Shown: positions 34,069 to 46,098 of the stretch, piece by piece
How positions within the stretch are numbered: the stretch's first letter is position 1
How the letters are laid out: every line of letters begins with the position of its first letter
Source: Thalassia testudinum
Lineage: Eukaryota; Streptophyta; Magnoliopsida; Alismatales; Hydrocharitaceae
NCBI GenBank assembly: GCA_037157565.1
Contig: JAZHRO010000014.1
Coordinates: forward strand, 99,045,501 to 99,109,500
DNA: 64,000 nt
Reading direction: 5' to 3'
Made by a program: the position numbers and the translations under genes
Notes under the pieces: model-generated
The model's database searches: none
What the model was told of the DNA's origin: nothing
Seen by the model: the letters and a program-made list of their open reading frames with translations, nothing else

Positions 34069-34784
34069 CCAATCCAAGTCAATAGGGGGTTTGTAAACAA
34101 GGATTTGTTGTTCAAATGTTTTAGGGTTTTAATCAAGAATTTGTGACTTTTAGGATTCTCTCTTGTTAAAATTTCAAGCAAGGTTTTGAAGTTCTAAAAA
34201 TAGTAATAATCAAGTTGTAGTTAGTGGAGTTCAATTCCTTCAGAGTTGATGTGACTAAGAGAGAAATTGAAACCACAAAGTTGAAAAATCCTATGCAACT
34301 CCGAAATGAATCTCTTTTTAAAAATCTTTTGAGGTGGTGGTCCAAACAAGACAAATAATACCACACCAGATAGCAAATCAAACAAGGAATCCAAAAATAA
34401 TCTTTTTGCATTTTAGAAAATTATTTAATATTTTTTTTGGAATGTTTCTTCTTACTGGATTTTTAAATATTAGGCACCAATAAAGTGAAGGTGGTGGAAA
34501 GGTGAAGCAAACAAGCAACACAAAGAATTTTAGAGCTCTACCTCCCTTAGTTTTTCTTATTTTTGATTTTTTTGATAATTTAAAGTATTTTTATGAGATT
34601 TTACCTTTTTTTTTATGAGAAAAGGCCTGGGGTACCGACCTGAAGTACACAGGAAAAGAAACTTGAAGCTTCTACTCGAAGTGCTCCAAATCCTACTCCT
34701 GATTCGCACCTGAAATCAAAAGAAACAAAATTTCATGAAGATTAAGAATGCAGGAGGGAGTTCAAAATGTGACTAAGCCATGCC
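34069..34784 (-). other. Undefined non-coding stretch, probably element Z leader and Y LTR remains
   Basis: It lies between element X and the PBS of element Z. By position it should hold the missing part of the Y LTR and/or the leader of Z. 34590-34784 resembles the leader of Y next to its PBS. No gene is supported. Confidence 0.35.
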
Positions 34785-34802
34785 TCCCTGACAATGACGC
34801 CA
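34785..34802 (-). promoter_or_regulatory. Primer-binding site of element Z
   Basis: The element strand reads TGGCGTCATTGTCAGGGA, Athila-type PBS, five bases from the LTR end at 34808. Confidence 0.75.
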
Positions 34803-36019
34803 AAAATTGATTGGGCTTTTATGTGGTTTGTAAATTTAAGGTTTTATGAGTTGTTGCAACGCATAAAAATCGATTCGCTTTTAAATTTATATTCCTAGAT
34901 AGTGGAGTATCTAGGATCATCCAAGAATTTTGTGGTTTTTTATTTTGTTGCTTTTATATTTTTCAGAAACAATCAGGTTTGAGGCAATGGAATGCGAAGA
35001 CTTAATTATACTACTACTAACCCTAGGTGACAAGAATGGAGTCCTCTCTTCTAAGCCCACCCTAGGAAAGTGCACCTAGGGTAATTAGAAGAGGAGAGTG
35101 TGTGCACTACAACTACAAAATCAACATAGAAGAAACACACTAACTACAACATGAAAATTGAAAGGTGAATAACTTCTGTATTACTAGTAAAGTCAAATAT
35201 AGGTAGAGGAATGCTTCTACAAGAACATTAAACTACTAGCTAATACAAAAAGTAGAGTGGAAGATAAAGAAGAAGAAAGGGGAATCCTCTAGTTGAAGTT
35301 GGGATGGCCCTTGGTCCAAGTGCAGTTGCCCCGCACTTGAAAAGGGTCTTCCTTCTTCCCTGATGTAGTCCTCCTCCAAGCTATCCTCTCAGGTGGGCAT
35401 CAACCACCTTACTCCTCTTGCCTGGCCGTCCCCTTGATGTTGAAGATGATCTCCACCTTGGCGTGGTTAAGGGAGAAGAAGATTGAGGAAGAAGGCACCA
35501 AGGGGGCAGGTAGATTGCCCCCTTGATCTTCTTCCCTCCTTCTTCTTCCTTGGCGTGGAGATGGGGTGGAGGAAAGGTGAACCTAACTAAGGGAGAAGAT
35601 GTGTTTTTGGTGGTGATTGTGGTGGGTATATACAAAGGTGGAGAGGAGGGTTAGTTGGTGTGGACATGTGAAGGGCTAGGATTAGGTTTGGTAGCTGGTT
35701 AGTGGTGGTTATTGGGATCCTAGGGTGGAAGATGGTTGGCACCAAGTACGAGGCTATGTAGGTGGTGGTTATGGCCATGGAGGGGCACCTAAAGGTGGCA
35801 CCAACCATGGAGAGATGCCTTGGTTTCAACACCACCATGGGGGTTTCTATAAGGGGGGTTAGGTGGATGGTGGAGATGAATTTAAGGGAAGACGTGTGGT
35901 CGAGATGAAGGGGGTTTTGGAGGGAAAAAGTGGAGCCAATTATGGGGTAGTTATAGGTGGTTTTGGCGCAACTTTGTCATGTCTTTTGGAGGTGGTGGTT
36001 GGGTGAAGGGATGGCTTGG

Positions 36020-38770
36020 TGATGATAACATCATCATCAGCCATATCTTGCTTTATTTAGTCATAATCAAGGAATAAATGCTCCTACCTAACCGCCAGAG
36101 AGACGTAATTCACTGCATAATCATTCTGAGGGAAAGATAGTAAAATAAGGGTAAAACTGTAATTTTAATAGTATATCTCAATTGCAGTATAATCATGGGT
36201 TTTCTCAAGGGTTAAATAAAGGTCAAATTGTCTTAATGGTCTAACAAGTGAGTCTGTACAGACATAAATGGGTTTTTGTGCATTTAAGGAATTAAATGAC
36301 ATCTGAAACCCTAAAAATAGACCTGCCTAATTTACTGAGGTTTTGATCAAGATAAAATTCATATAAACCCTCTAAAATTCATAGAAAAATATTCTCTAGG
36401 ATTCTGCATCCTCAATTTGACAATTAGAACCTATTTTGACCTAAAACAGAGCCATAGATAGACTTTTGCCCTAATTTGGGTAATTATGCAATTTATCCTG
36501 TCAAACTTGGTCAAACTCTAAATATAACTTCACCATTGGATTTTTTGGGTCCAAATTAGGTTTGTACCAAAATTTGGGCCCAATCTAAGTTCATCTTGAC
36601 TTAGTTTGCAATTTGGTCCAGTCTGAGTCTTTTCTCTCACACACATGCCCCTAACTTTTGAATTCCTTACAAATAGCCTCTATCTTTGTTGTCACTCTTT
36701 GCAAATAGGTCCCTCTACCATTATCGTGGAGGAATCCTTCTCCAGCAACCTTTGATTGAAGAGAACTCCTTCTCTGATCAATGAATCCCTTCCAAAATTG
36801 GAAGGGAGATTCCTTGAGAAGTTCTCTTTCCAATGAATTTGGTCTTGAGTCCAACAACCTTCCTAATCTCTCATGAGAACGCATGAGAGATTTGGGTATC
36901 TCTTAGGTTTCCAACTCCGACGAGCCTTCCAAGCTTGGGAAGCTTGCTTCCCAAGCTCTAATTGTTCCCTGAGGCTTATAAAAGGAACCCCAATGGAAGA
37001 CCGCGCTCTCTGAGCTTGATTTTGGCTGGATCTACCCTAATTTCCTCCCTCCTATTATGGTCAAAAGGATCCCCAAGCTCTGGTGACTCCCTCTGCCTAT
37101 CCTCGTCATCCGACCGCAATACCAGTGGTGGATTGTTCTTCCTCATCTTCCTTTGCGTCGTACAATACTAGCCGTCGTCGCTCTCTCTTCGTCGTCGTCG
37201 TCGTCCTACCTACTGGAGTACTTTCTTCCCTGGCACCGGCCTACCAACACCAGTGCCGTCCTCCCCCTTTCATCCATTAGATTAGGGTTAGTTTAGCTTC
37301 TTTAGATCCTTAGGTTAGTTTTGCACCTCAAAAACCCAAAAATATCCCCTTGACACATGCTATCACCCTCATTTTCCTCGTCTCCAACCACTCCTCCAGT
37401 GAGGCACCTCCGTCGCTACACCCCTCCATCTACCTCGCCAACCACCTCGCAACCTTCACCATGACTCCACCAATCAATCCCCTCTCCTATTTTGCTCCAC
37501 TACTCACCTAAACATGCCCCCGAGCAATGCACCTTCACTCTGTCATCTCCGTCACCGTTCGGCCACCTAATGCGCTCCCACGCCACGCTGCACCCACCAC
37601 CACGTTTGCCGTGCTATGGTGAAGCTGCTAACCCATCTGACAAAGCCACAAGGTCGTGTTCATCATTTTCAGGTTCGCCGCCACCACTGCCATTACTAGA
37701 GCTCCTTCGAGGAGCTTAAAGAAGGTCTTTATCATTGCCAGCTCTAGGCGCCACCTTTAGGTTATGTGGAACACTTCCAGGCATTGCCCCAAGTTGTCAA
37801 TTGGATGCCTTGACCTCGTGAGTTGCGGCTATTGAAGGGAAGAGCAGACGTAGCTGACATGTGAAAGAGTTGTGGGATTTAGTCCTACCTCGGATAGGGA
37901 AGAGCAAATGTAGTCGAATAAGAGGAAAAAGTCGCATAAGCTTACTGCCTCAAGACACAGGGGGTGAGGTCCCCTACACCCTTCTCCTGCCTCCCCTGCG
38001 ACACCACCACGTTGGCCTGGCTCGGACTTGTTTACCCACCTACGCCTGCGCACACCTTGGTTGCTACCCTACGTCGGTAGCCCTGGTCCTAGGTGCGCTC
38101 TAGACCGATTACTCGAATGGCTGGTACTGTGCATGGCCCTGGGAGGGCATGAAAGAGGAGACCCTGAGAGAGGAAGAGGAGAAAAAAGAGAGATAGATAG
38201 CACGGGGGCAGGGGGTTTTGCTCTCACCAGCACTTATGCGACACTTAGTCAATTTTAGAGGAGAGTTCCTCCCTGCGCATCAGAAGGGACAAAGAAGAGA
38301 ATAGGTAGAAGAAGAGAAGCCAAAGAAGAAGAAACAAAGGGCCAAGGTGAGGAAGAAGAAGAAGAGAAAGAGAAGGCTTATGCTTGCCTTCTAATATGAT
38401 GCCTGATTGCTTGCCTACTATTGGTTGATTTGAATTGATGGTTGAATGCATGTTTAAACTTTAGGAGATATAAGTGGTGATTCAAGTCGCCATTGTCTTT
38501 TATTATTTTTCCTTTTATCCTCATATTCTTGAGATACATTGGATTTCACTGAATATTTAATGTGACAGGTTATTATTTATTGAAAATCTATATTTTGCTC
38601 AATTTCTTGTACTCATTTAGATTATTTGTTGAGATTAGCTATTGAATTACATATTTGCTCCCAGCGAACGACCTCGGACTTTCATTCGAGTTATAAATTT
38701 TATTTGTTTTGAATAATTTTGTCCTATACTATGACACATCTCTTAAACATTGACGAATTCGCTATAAACA
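36020..38770 (+). mobile_element. Solo LTR of family A, 2751 bp, TSD CTTGG
   Basis: Starts TGATGATAACATCATCA and ends CTATAAACA. CTTGG flanks it on both sides (36015-36019 and 38771-38775). No PPT precedes it and no PBS follows it, so it is a solo LTR from unequal recombination. It is related to the LTRs of E1, E3 and E4. TATA box TATAAAAG at 36977-36984; purine-rich tract at 38280-38370. Confidence 0.85.
36932..36984 (+). promoter_or_regulatory. Inverted repeat and TATA box of the solo LTR
   Basis: AGCTTGGGAAG (36932-36942) pairs with CTTCCCAAGCT (36947-36957) around a CTTG loop; TATAAAAG follows 20 bp later. Confidence 0.5.
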
Positions 38771-38879
38771 CTTGGATTGGCACCAAGTTGGAGTAGGCTA
38801 GGCAGCTTAGGTGGAGTTAGGGTTAGGGTTATTTTTTGGAGCTCTTTCGGTAGGGTTTTAGGGTTAGGTGTTGGTGCCA

Positions 38880-39350
38880 AGGAGATGACTAGCTAAGCTA
38901 ACCTAGCTTAGCTAGCTTAGCTAGTCGGGAGTAGGGTTGGAGGCATTAAGAGCTAGGGTTTTGAGGGAGGAGAGCTGGAGGTAGTCATTTTGAGCTACAC
39001 TAGAGCTGGTGGATATTGAAGAGAGCTGCAAGGAGCTACCTTAGCTGGCTTTGCTTGCTAGTTCTTTGCTAGCTGCTAAGCCAAGCAAAGATGAGCTGGC
39101 TTCTGTTGATGTGTGCTGTGGTGAGCTAGGTCTGATATTCCTTGGGAGGACCTAGCTAGCTAGAGTAGCTATGGTACCTTAGCACAACTAAGTTGAGCTA
39201 AGTGGAGTCCCCAGGAGCAGGACTTGAGCTGGCCTAAGCTAGTTATTGTCATCTTTAGCTGACCAGGTCTAGCTAGCTGAAATGAATTGGATCTAGCTAG
39301 GATCTAGCTGAAATGAGTTGGATCTAGCTGGGATCTAGCTGATAAGAGCT
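38880..39350. repeat. AGCTAG-rich degenerate repeat
   Basis: Many copies of CTAGCTAG, TAGCTTAG and GATCTAGCTG-type palindromic hexamers, for example 38891-38930 and 39240-39350. Lies within the LTR of element Z. Confidence 0.7.
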
Positions 39351-39573
39351 TCTTCTTCATCTTCTTCCTTCCTAAGTGCCAAGATGTGTGGGATCTAACA
39401 TTTTGCCTAATCTTGACACCTAGATAAATGCATTAAAAATAAATTAAAATGTAATGCATGCCTATCCTAGGTAAATACCTAAATGTAGCCCAAAAAACCC
39501 ATTTGCGGTGTTAAAACCCTAAGAGCCAGGTTAGTTTTGGAGCATAAGAATGATGATAAACTATCATTTATCA

Positions 39574-41300
39574 AGTCCCTTCAAGTCATGGTTCCCAAAG
39601 TTTGGCATCGCAGGCAACCACTGTTAGGTTGAAGATTATGCGAAATCAATTAAGCACTGATTGCGCGGCAACCATAGGATCTAATCGACCCGAATTAAGT
39701 TAGATTTTAGCTTAACTTAGGAACAATGCATGCACGAGCATCATAACTTGCATCATAGTTGATTTATTAGCATTATGGATAATAATGCTATTTTATGCTC
39801 TAAGAGAGATGTGATGTTACTTGTAGATGATTCGGGGCTATGGATGATAGATTACACCATATAGATCTAATCAGGACAATAATAGGAGTTCAATGCTTCC
39901 AGAATCATCTTGATCAGACTTCTATAGCATCACATTCAGCCTCTAGAAGATCAGAGGCCGAGCAAGATAGCATAAATTAGATATCAGATCTAACCACACA
40001 AATGGATCCAGATCAACGATTGTAGTCCAACGGCGTAAAATCAACTCAATCAGAGCCTTGTAGCACCAACTACAAAGGCGGGAAGATGGACAATCAATGG
40101 CACCATGTGGCACCATCCCAACGGCCCACCTCCGCACCTTTAACTGCTAAAGCACAAAATGTGGATTGTTGGATTGTCATCTAACGACCACGATGAAGCC
40201 ACGACACCTTCCCGGTGCCCTTCATCAAAGAGAAGTTCACCTCAGCCGTTGGATTGTCATCCAACGGCTGAGGGCGGCCGTGCACAAAACCAAAACCACG
40301 TGATAAGAGCGGCAGCAGTGCAACGGTCACCGCCTTCATGCTAGATCGAAGTGCGTGCATTCGAATTGCATGAAGCGCTAAATCGAGGAGGCGGTGCACT
40401 CGCATGAAATCAGGCCGTGCAATGGAGATTGAGCGATGCGGATGCGGCTACGTGGAGCAATGAGGTTCGTCAGATGTGGTGATGCGGATGCACCTACAGT
40501 TAGACGCGCAACCAAATACCCTGATGCACATGCATTTTAATGTCAGTGCAATGTGAATCGTGAGCTGTCTGATCATGAGATGGGACAGTTGAAATCAAAA
40601 GCGCGTGCGCATGCGGGAAGGGTGAGAGAAGCAGCGTGGATCGGATCGGCCAGCCTAGAGGCTGCCACATGGCGTAATCCTATGTGATGCACTTGTTAAA
40701 GGTGAATTAGAGGCTCGTTTGAAGTGCAATTTGATCCGTTAATCACCCAATCGACATATTTGATCACACCTAGGGTGTTTCATAGTCTTAAGGGCTTAAA
40801 TACCTACTTTGCCCCTCATTTTAGCTATAAAAAGTGCCCCAGAGCCCCCATTTGAGAGGAAACTTCCACCAGACACAACTCTACTCTCTCTCTCTCTCTA
40901 CATCATCTCTTTGGTCTTCTTCTCAGCATTTTAAATCTGAAGTGCTGCCGCAGTTCACACAAGCATCCCTCAAGCAACGCCGCTCTTCATATATTTCTCT
41001 CTCTCTCTACTCTTTAGCATACTTGTTTTATTTCCTAGTTTAAGAACTGTTTGCAATTAGCAATAAAATTTTGATGCTTTGAATATCTGGTCTCTCTTTT
41101 TATGCTTTCATTAGGTTAGGTTAGTTAGTATAAAATGCTTTGAAAATCTCATTTTGCCTCCCTACGAATAACTCATGACTCACCAATTCTGACTTATAAA
41201 TTTATTCGTTCAACGTGATTCGCAACTACAATGATATAAATCATTTTACACATTTCGCATCGAACAAGCACATCGTAGTATAGTCGCATATCAACCTAAG
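39574..41300 (+). mobile_element. LTR-like block related to the insertion in element X (family F)
   Basis: Non-coding. Shares ordered blocks with 25.6-27.0 kb, including a TATA box (40826-40833), a CT-rich leader (40880-40910), and a closing TTTTGCCTCCCTACGAATAAC block (41152-41172). A perfect 14-bp hairpin with a TGTC loop lies at 40241-40272. Both ends are uncertain, so it could be a solo LTR or part of a longer element. No PBS or coding domain. Confidence 0.45.
40826..40833 (+). promoter_or_regulatory. TATA box of the family F block
   Basis: TATAAAAA followed by a pyrimidine-rich leader with CTCTCTCTCTCTCTACATC, as in the related LTR at 26381. Confidence 0.45.
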
Positions 41301-41965
41301 AAATAATTTTAATGAAACTCATGGTGAGTCTCGGTAGATCTTAGGGAGGAAAAATTGACAAAATGATCTCGATTTCACTTGCTTACAAATCTACCTAGAA
41401 TTGTAGGCTGATTTCCAGATTACGTAAATACATCTTGCAGGTAGTGTTGTTAACGAGAACAATGTGTGTGTGCATAAGGAAGATGATGAACATGAATGTG
41501 TGTGTCCATATGCATAATCTCTACAAGGCGAATACTATCGATCACATTTACGTCAAATGCTACATTGTTTATGCATTCCAATGCTACCATGATTTTTTTC
41601 TGTTGGTTTTTTCGATTTTTTTTCTGGTCTTTTAATAAAGAAGGAATGATCCAAAACAAGATATCAACGTTTCAATTCATGAATCATCCATGTTTACAGA
41701 AAAATGAAACTAGAGGAATGCTTTATACACAAGAAGAAAAATGAATCTGCTACTAAGTTCAAAGCAAAGAAGAAATACTAGATCTACTATAATAAAGGGC
41801 ACTAAGGGTTGTCCTTGGTGGTCGTGTGGATTTAAGGTGGAGGGAGGGAGGGGGTGGCCACAAGGTGGTGGTTGCCGGATTCTTGGAGGTGTTGGAAGAG
41901 GGCACGAGGTGGAAGAGGGAAGCAAGAAGGCCTGGAGATCGAGCCTCCTTCGAAGGGAGGGTTAT
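41301..41965. other. Unassigned non-coding stretch
   Basis: No domain in any frame. A GT-rich part (41462-41510) and a GGAGGGAGGGAGGGG-type part (41838-41855) are present. Composition near 41800-41960 recalls the family D LTR, but no alignment could be established by eye. Confidence 0.3.
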
Positions 41966-44284
41966 TGATGGTAACACCATCATTCCTTATAACTAGCTTA
42001 AATTAGTAAAATCCAATGATAAATGCTCCGGAATAACCCTCGGACAAGTGTAAGACTACTCTGAACTGATTGTAAGAAGATTGGAAATCCCGTTAATTCT
42101 ATTGTTTTAACATAAAATCTTGAATGCAGAATAAATGAGGGGTTAATCAATGGTCAAATAAGCATAAATTCATAAGAAGTGGGCTCTAACTTACTGAAAT
42201 AGGGTTTTCTACATTGTGAGAATTATTTTATTAATAAAAACCCTAATTAAAAACTGCACTTAAATTAAATGGGTTCTGGTAGAAATAAATACAAACCAAA
42301 AATCTTAAACATCATTTAAAAATATTCTAAGAGATTTGCAACCTTCACTTTGACCAAAGGAACCCATTTTGACCAAAAACAGAGACTTAGGAGAGAAGTT
42401 ACTTTGTTTTGGGTAGAATTTGAGGTCACCATTAATTTCCTTGGGTCCAAATTAAGTTAACCCCAAATTTTGAACCCAATTGGAGTTCATCTTGACTCAA
42501 TTTTCATTTTAGCCCAATTATCTCAATTTATCACAAGAACACCCTTAAGTTTCAATTTCTTTGCAATTAAGTCCCCACCTCCACTGTCTTCCTCCTCATC
42601 TATACAAGGCAAATGCAGTAGCAATGCAAGCAAAATAAACCCATGAGAATGAGATTTGATTGGCAATAAGAACACTCAAATTAAGATCAAATCCCACCAA
42701 ATTTGGTGGGATTGATCTTGAGATCTTTCCCAATCGTTTGAGCATCTTCATGAGCTCAATCTTAGTGAAATTCAATGTCAGCGACCTCGACAAGCTAGAG
42801 CTCAAGGTCTTGCCAAAGCACAAGCGAAATGTGCAAATTTTGATGTAATTGAGAGGGACTCTTCTCCTATATATAGGTCCTAATGTCTACATGAGCAAAG
42901 CATGACAAATTAACAAGATTTCCTCCCTCATCTTCTTCCTCCCAGCGAAATTCGAACATCACCGGAGGTTCTTCGCCCTCCTTCCTCACCCTATGCTATG
43001 TACAATAGGAAGAGGGCTTTGCTTCCTCATTCTTCTATGAAGCTTCCCACGAAGATTCGACCCATAACTCTTCTCCTATAGCTTCGATCACCCTCCTTCA
43101 TCCTCGCCAGCAGCAGCACCAGTGATAGCTCCCCCTTCATCAATTGGCTAAATTTCCTTAGGGCTTCTACTCCTATTCCCAATTTGGTGTAGGGGGTTTC
43201 TTGGCTCCATTCATCCACTCCTCTTCCTTCTCCATACTCCGTCGTCACCGCCATCACCTATATTATCATCTCATCTCTCTCACTTTCCTTCAACTAAATT
43301 AACATGGGCAAAAGGATCTCCTCACCTCCACAAATCTTTTTCCCTTATTAATTTGAAACACCATCACCATTTAAACCATCCACCATTGTCCACCATCGGC
43401 CACCTTCATCCACCCTCGCCCCCAATTTCCTTAGGGCTTTTGTCCGAAGAGTAGCATTGGACCTTTTTGTGTGTTTAATTGGAGTCAACAACCTATGTTC
43501 ATGGTTACAAGTAACTCACCAAGCGTGGGCTTCATTTATGACTAGGGGCTTCTTCTTTGACGAGCTTACAATGAAGAACCACCCCCCCTTTGCGTGGAAT
43601 TGACTGACGAGTAAAGCACAACTATGGAATTGGCCATCCATCGTCAATTAAGGGCCAATTGCCCTTGAAATCATCTCCACCTTCTCCATGGTGTGAAGTT
43701 GCTAAAATGAGGGAGAAAGAGGTTTCCAATAATCCCACATCGTGGGATTTCAAATCCCAAGTGGCTATTTAAGGAATTTTATTCCTTAAGGGTTGCCCAA
43801 GCACCAAGGAGACAAGTCCCCATATCTCTCACACCATGCACGTGTGCTGGCTATTTGTTGGTTTTGCCTCGAAGTACAAACCTTGGGCGAGTTTTGGGCT
43901 ACTTTTGTGTAGGAGATTTAGGCTGCATCTTTAAGATGTCTAATGGCTTAATGAGAATGTTTGATAAGCATGAAATTCTTAAGTGTTGAGGGCTCTCTCT
44001 CTCTTAGTTGAAAATCAAATTTTTTGCCCTTTTATACTTCTTTTGTTTTTTGAATTTGAGAGTTCATTTATCTATTTGACATTGACATTTGCTACATATT
44101 ATATTTTTTGTATATGAGATTATTGAGTCCATTTTGTATTCCATTGATTAGTGGTTGAATTGCACATTATTTGCTCCCTGAGATGACCTTAGACTCATAA
44201 TTCGAGCTTACAAATTTAATGTTTTCAGCACTTTAGTCACTATACTACGACGCATATTTAAAACCCAACTTTAGCGGAATAACA
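41966..44284 (+). mobile_element. 5' LTR of element E3 (family A, 2319 bp)
   Basis: Starts TGATGGTAACACCATCA and ends GGAATAACA, three bases before a PBS. Related to the E1 and E4 LTRs at both ends (ATAAATGCTCC block; TTTGCTCCC-type block at 44171). TATATATA at 42868-42875 is the likely TATA box. Overlapping ORFs at 42596-43257 have no recognisable domain. The 3' LTR is not in the window because E4 interrupts E3. Confidence 0.8.
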
Positions 44285-44287
44285 TTT

Positions 44288-44305
44288 TGGTGTTGTTGCT
44301 AGGGA
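44288..44305 (+). promoter_or_regulatory. Primer-binding site of E3
   Basis: TGGTGTTGTTGCTAGGGA, a mutated form of the TGGCACCGTTGCCAGGGA-type PBS seen in the other elements. Confidence 0.7.
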
Positions 44306-45491
44306 GTAGTGCACAATTTCACCAATATTCATATCATTTATTTTATCTAATTCTAATTTCTAACTTGCTTTGTTTGATTATTTCGAGGTGAATTCACAAT
44401 CAAGATCATCCACTCGAAGAAACCACGCTAGGGGTGGGTCAGTAATCTTCTCTTTTCTTCCCTGATCCACTCTTTATCTTGGGAAGATTAAAAAGGAAAT
44501 AAATGAAATTAAGATCCAATTTTGTATTATTCTTCTAGTATCATTTAAGGCAAAGGTTTTCTAATTTACACGATTTGACTGAAATAAGATTTGAAGCGAT
44601 TCGATTTGATTAGAGATACCCAATCCATACTACCTATGCTTATTAGGGACTCACACTAAATCTTGCAAACACCTCAGACAACACGCCTTCTTGTTTTGAG
44701 TCTAAAATGTTATATTTGGAATCAATTTGTACTTGGACCAGAGCCAATTAGGGTTTACACATTAGCGCTGAAGTACTAGTACACATTTACCATTATTAAA
44801 GGAAACCCATCTTCTCGCATTTGTGTGCCACCTATGCCCTTGTTTGAACTGATTTAATCAATAAAACCCTAAAACCAAGGCTCTATGTTCACTCGAATCA
44901 TAAAATTTGATGCCTAATTACCTGTTGAGAACCAAAATAGGGTGGTTCGAGTGTCTTCACTTGAATTTCATTGTCAATCTTAGGATAGGTCAGGTGAAGT
45001 TGGTTCACTTTAGCAAATCAATCAACCTCCAAATTAGGTCACAAATTGGAATCAACTTCTAATTCAAGTAAAATTCAAGGCACAATTAGGTCTAAAATTG
45101 GTAGACTTAAGGGCTAAATTCTCTCATACCGATCTGCTTGAATCCACAATGATAAGGAAAGTCAAATGGGGGAACCCTATAACCCGTGGAGATGCTCTAC
45201 CGTGTAAGGGTCCTTGCAGGGATCTCCTTTCTTGGCTGCCCAAGTAATTCTCGGGTGTGTGGATTTCTGATCTAGAGATCCATCAACCTCAATTTGCCAT
45301 AGTCATCCAATTCTATTGAGTGCCTTGATTGGGTCCAATTCATATCCAGTCCAACATCTATTTTCTATAGTGCACATACATAGGAAGAGGTCCCTGGGTC
45401 TAACCTAGAGGCCTCCAATAGAATTTGATCCAAATTGAGGTCAAGTCCCAATCCTGTTGGTGAAATCTGATCTAATCTTATCTTTTCAAAT
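44306..45491 (+). other. E3 leader, non-coding, homologous to the E4 leader
   Basis: Matches E4 48799-48985 plus 59632-60610. Shared landmarks are TATCTTGGGAAGA at 44476-44488, which is the site where E4 received its LINE, and the GGAGATGCTCTACCGTGTA block at about 45187-45205. No ORF is supported. Confidence 0.7.
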
Positions 45492-46098
45492 ATGGACTTG
45501 TATTGGATTCTTCATCCTGATCCACCACCTGATTTCAAGATGCAACCTGACAGATCAGGAAAGATGGCCACTAACCCTAAACCCCATAAGAGTATGAAAG
45601 ATCATATGATTGAGGATGCTATCCGATACAAAGAAGAAGTTTACAAAACCTCAGTCCTCGTTAATAGAGTTCAGGTTGGTGAACAAAAGATGACAAACCT
45701 CATTGTGGACCACATCCAGATGATTGCAACACAACTAGCATGTGGCTCAACCCAGGAAACCCTCTTGGAATAGATAATTGCTGTGAGAATATTCCAAAGA
45801 AATGAGGGTTTACAATACTTGTCAAATCCGCCACTTTGGAAACAATACCAAGATATCATTACACAACGTGGAGATCTATTAGATCACCTGGAAGAATTGA
45901 TTATTGAGAGATACCCAGACCTGCACCCAGAAGTCGATTATGATCTTAGGGTAATTTTTAGGATCAATATGATTTTCTTAATCTTGGGCTAGAATATGGA
46001 GGTTTCTATGCTGAATCGCCAACCTAAATGGAACAAGATGATGATTTTGTGCAGAATAAGTTACCTGATCAATTTATGGGTTGGTTGGATTCCATTAC
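45492..46098 (+). pseudogene. Unrecognised ORF of the E3/E4 family, truncated copy
   Basis: ORF 45492-45773 followed after one TAG by 45783-45990 and a frame change, cut at 46098 by the E4 LTR. The protein is charged and predicted soluble, with MKDHMIEDAIRYKEEVY, MTNLIVDHIQMIATQ, LACGSTQETLLE and QYLSNPPLWKQYQDII segments. The copy in E4 (60610 onward) shares the GST-x-x-x-LL motif, the YLSNPP/YWSNPS motif and the spacing between them. I do not recognise it: it lacks the Athila gag signatures and any pol motif. Its place after PBS and leader is where gag should start, so it could be a very divergent Gag or an unrelated protein. Confidence 0.55.

Larger units (their letters stand above)
34808..39573 (-). 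mobile_element. 5' LTR of element Z (family D), split by a solo LTR
   Basis: The LTR end is at 34808 beside the PBS. The likely LTR start is 39573, where the element strand begins TGATAAATGATAGTTTATCA, a terminal inverted repeat like those of families A and C. Removing the solo LTR and one TSD copy leaves about 2.0 kb. The sequence includes G/GT-rich stretches (35560-36010) and an AGCTAG-rich tract. The 39573 end is inferred from the terminal motif only. Confidence 0.55.

Noticed and set aside
38776..38800. TGGCACCAAG next to the solo LTR, first read as a PBS
   Set aside because: It does not continue as the CATTGCCAGGGA part of the PBS and it lies outside the CTTGG duplication, so it belongs to the interrupted LTR of element Z.
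38880..39350. AGCTAG-rich tract as a possible satellite
   Set aside because: No constant repeat unit or period is visible; it is a degenerate low-complexity part of an LTR.
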